From contig JAPLAJ010000078.1 in assembly GCA_026393335.1 (NCBI GenBank), positions 1 through 7,090 on the forward strand: a stretch of DNA of 7,090 nucleotides, written 5' to 3'. Source of the DNA: Rhodoluna sp. GTDB taxonomy: Bacteria > Actinomycetota > Actinomycetes > Actinomycetales > Microbacteriaceae. The position numbers and the translations under genes are program-made. Under the pieces are notes generated by a model. It was not told the DNA's origin. It saw nothing but the letters and a program-made list of their open reading frames with translations, and made no database searches. The stretch's first letter is position 1. Each line of letters begins with the position of its first letter. This document shows positions 6,548 through 7,090 of this stretch, in pieces.

Positions 6548-6551
6548 GGTT

Positions 6552-6558
6552 CTTCCTT
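6552..6558 (-). promoter_or_regulatory. Strong ribosome binding site of the semialdehyde dehydrogenase gene
   Basis: Read on the - strand this is AAGGAAG, 4 bases before the ATG. It overlaps the TAA stop of the upstream dehydrogenase (6557-6559), so ribosomes ending there can restart directly; translational coupling is likely. Confidence 0.7.
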
Positions 6559-7090
6559 AGTTCGTAATTGTTTTGCCTAAAGCCAACACCTTGAAGCCCG
6601 CTTGTTGCCATTTCGCAACATCCAGAACATTCCTACCATCGATGATGAACTTATTAGCAATTCCAGTAATAGTTGCTGGTTCTAACCTACGATACTCTTT
6701 CCATTCGGTTGCTAGAACAACTGCGTCAACACCGTTAAAGGCTTGAGCTAGATCCTGTTGCGTTGATAATTCAGGATGCTTCTTATTTACTCCAGTCAAT
6801 GCAATAGGGTCATGCACGATTGCCTCTGCACCTGCTCTTTGGATCATTAGAGCAATCTCCAAGGCTGGTGAGTCCCTAACATCATCGCTATCTGGCTTGA
6901 AGGCAGCGCCTAGAACCAATACCTTCTTGTTTGTGAGTGTGCCAAGTTCTTCACTTAGCAGGTGTATCACTCGATCTCTTCTGCGAATGTTGATCTTGTC
7001 GATTTCCTTTAGGTAAGCAACAGATTCTCCAACACCTAGCTCTTCAGCTCGAGCCATAAGCGACCTAATGTCCTTAGGCAGACAGCCTCC
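6557..7090 (-). CDS. ugd: UDP-glucose 6-dehydrogenase, C-terminal part (5' end outside window)
   Basis: The frame is open to the right edge, so the ATG at 7055-7057 is internal; 177 residues of a protein usually about 430-450 aa are present. The first residues in the window are GGCLPKD, the catalytic motif: the Cys (codon 7082-7084) forms the thioester intermediate, and K and D follow. Next comes the long dimer helix (I-N-I-R-R-R-D-R-V), then the UDP-binding domain with G-A-A-F-K-P...D-D-V-R-D-S-P (6866-6910) and D-G-R-N (6629-6640). The enzyme makes UDP-glucuronate from UDP-glucose with two NAD, in the cytoplasm, for acidic polysaccharides. GDP-mannose dehydrogenase and UDP-N-acetyl-mannosamine dehydrogenase are related; the R-D-S-P and F-K-P pattern and the L in C-L-P-K-D fit UDP-glucose dehydrogenase best. 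The presence of sugar-polymer genes on the other strand agrees with this role. Confidence 0.9.
   Translation of the reverse strand, partial: GGCLPKDIRSLMARAEELGVGESVAYLKEIDKINIRRRDRVIHLLSEELGTLTNKKVLVLGAAFKPDSDDVRDSPALEIALMIQRAGAEAIVHDPIALTGVNKKHPELSTQQDLAQAFNGVDAVVLATEWKEYRRLEPATITGIANKFIIDGRNVLDVAKWQQAGFKVLALGKTITN

Noticed and set aside
7055..7057. ATG as the start of a short 166-aa protein
   Set aside because: The frame continues to the window edge and encodes the GGCLPKD active-site motif of UDP-glucose dehydrogenase just upstream, so this Met is internal.

Overview
The window looks like part of a surface- or exo-polysaccharide locus from a low- to mid-GC bacterium, most likely an actinobacterium such as a freshwater planktonic lineage (Nanopelagicales or Luna-cluster Microbacteriaceae type). 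This placement is inference. It rests on an actinobacterial-looking UDP-glucose dehydrogenase C-terminus, Ig-like and fibronectin-like modules of the kind common on actinobacterial secreted proteins, and an AT-leaning composition with strong Shine-Dalgarno sequences. No rRNA, tRNA, CRISPR array, transposase or phage gene is visible.

Layout. On the + strand there are two groups. Group 1 (1-1971) holds the C-terminal end of a polysaccharide pyruvyl transferase, an ABC-exporter-like membrane protein with no ATPase domain, and a GT-A family glycosyltransferase; all are closely spaced. A candidate intrinsic terminator (1983-2025) follows. Group 2 (2098-5063) holds two tandem secreted GH16 glycoside hydrolases 11 bp apart. 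They have similar catalytic domains but unrelated N-terminal modules: Ig-like repeats in the first, FnIII plus a bacterial Ig-like domain in the second. On the - strand, converging on group 2, are the C-terminal part of UDP-glucose 6-dehydrogenase (cut by the right edge) and, 9 bp downstream, a full-length CoA-acylating methylmalonate-semialdehyde dehydrogenase. The last + and last - genes share a palindromic CTAG in which each strand reads its own TAG stop.

How the genes may work together. Ugd makes UDP-glucuronate for an acidic polysaccharide. The glycosyltransferase and pyruvyl transferase would build and decorate the repeat unit. The membrane protein may take part in export. The two GH16 enzymes, probably acting outside the cell, could trim or remodel the polysaccharide or degrade external beta-glucans. 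The semialdehyde dehydrogenase has no obvious place in this scheme.

The most striking signals outside the gene calls are an excess of CTAG and of the leucine codon CTA (usually rare in bacteria) in some genes but not others, the orphan ABC transmembrane domain, and a small perfect hairpin in the leader of the first GH16 gene. Gaps between genes are all short; no stretch over 300 bases lacks a gene.
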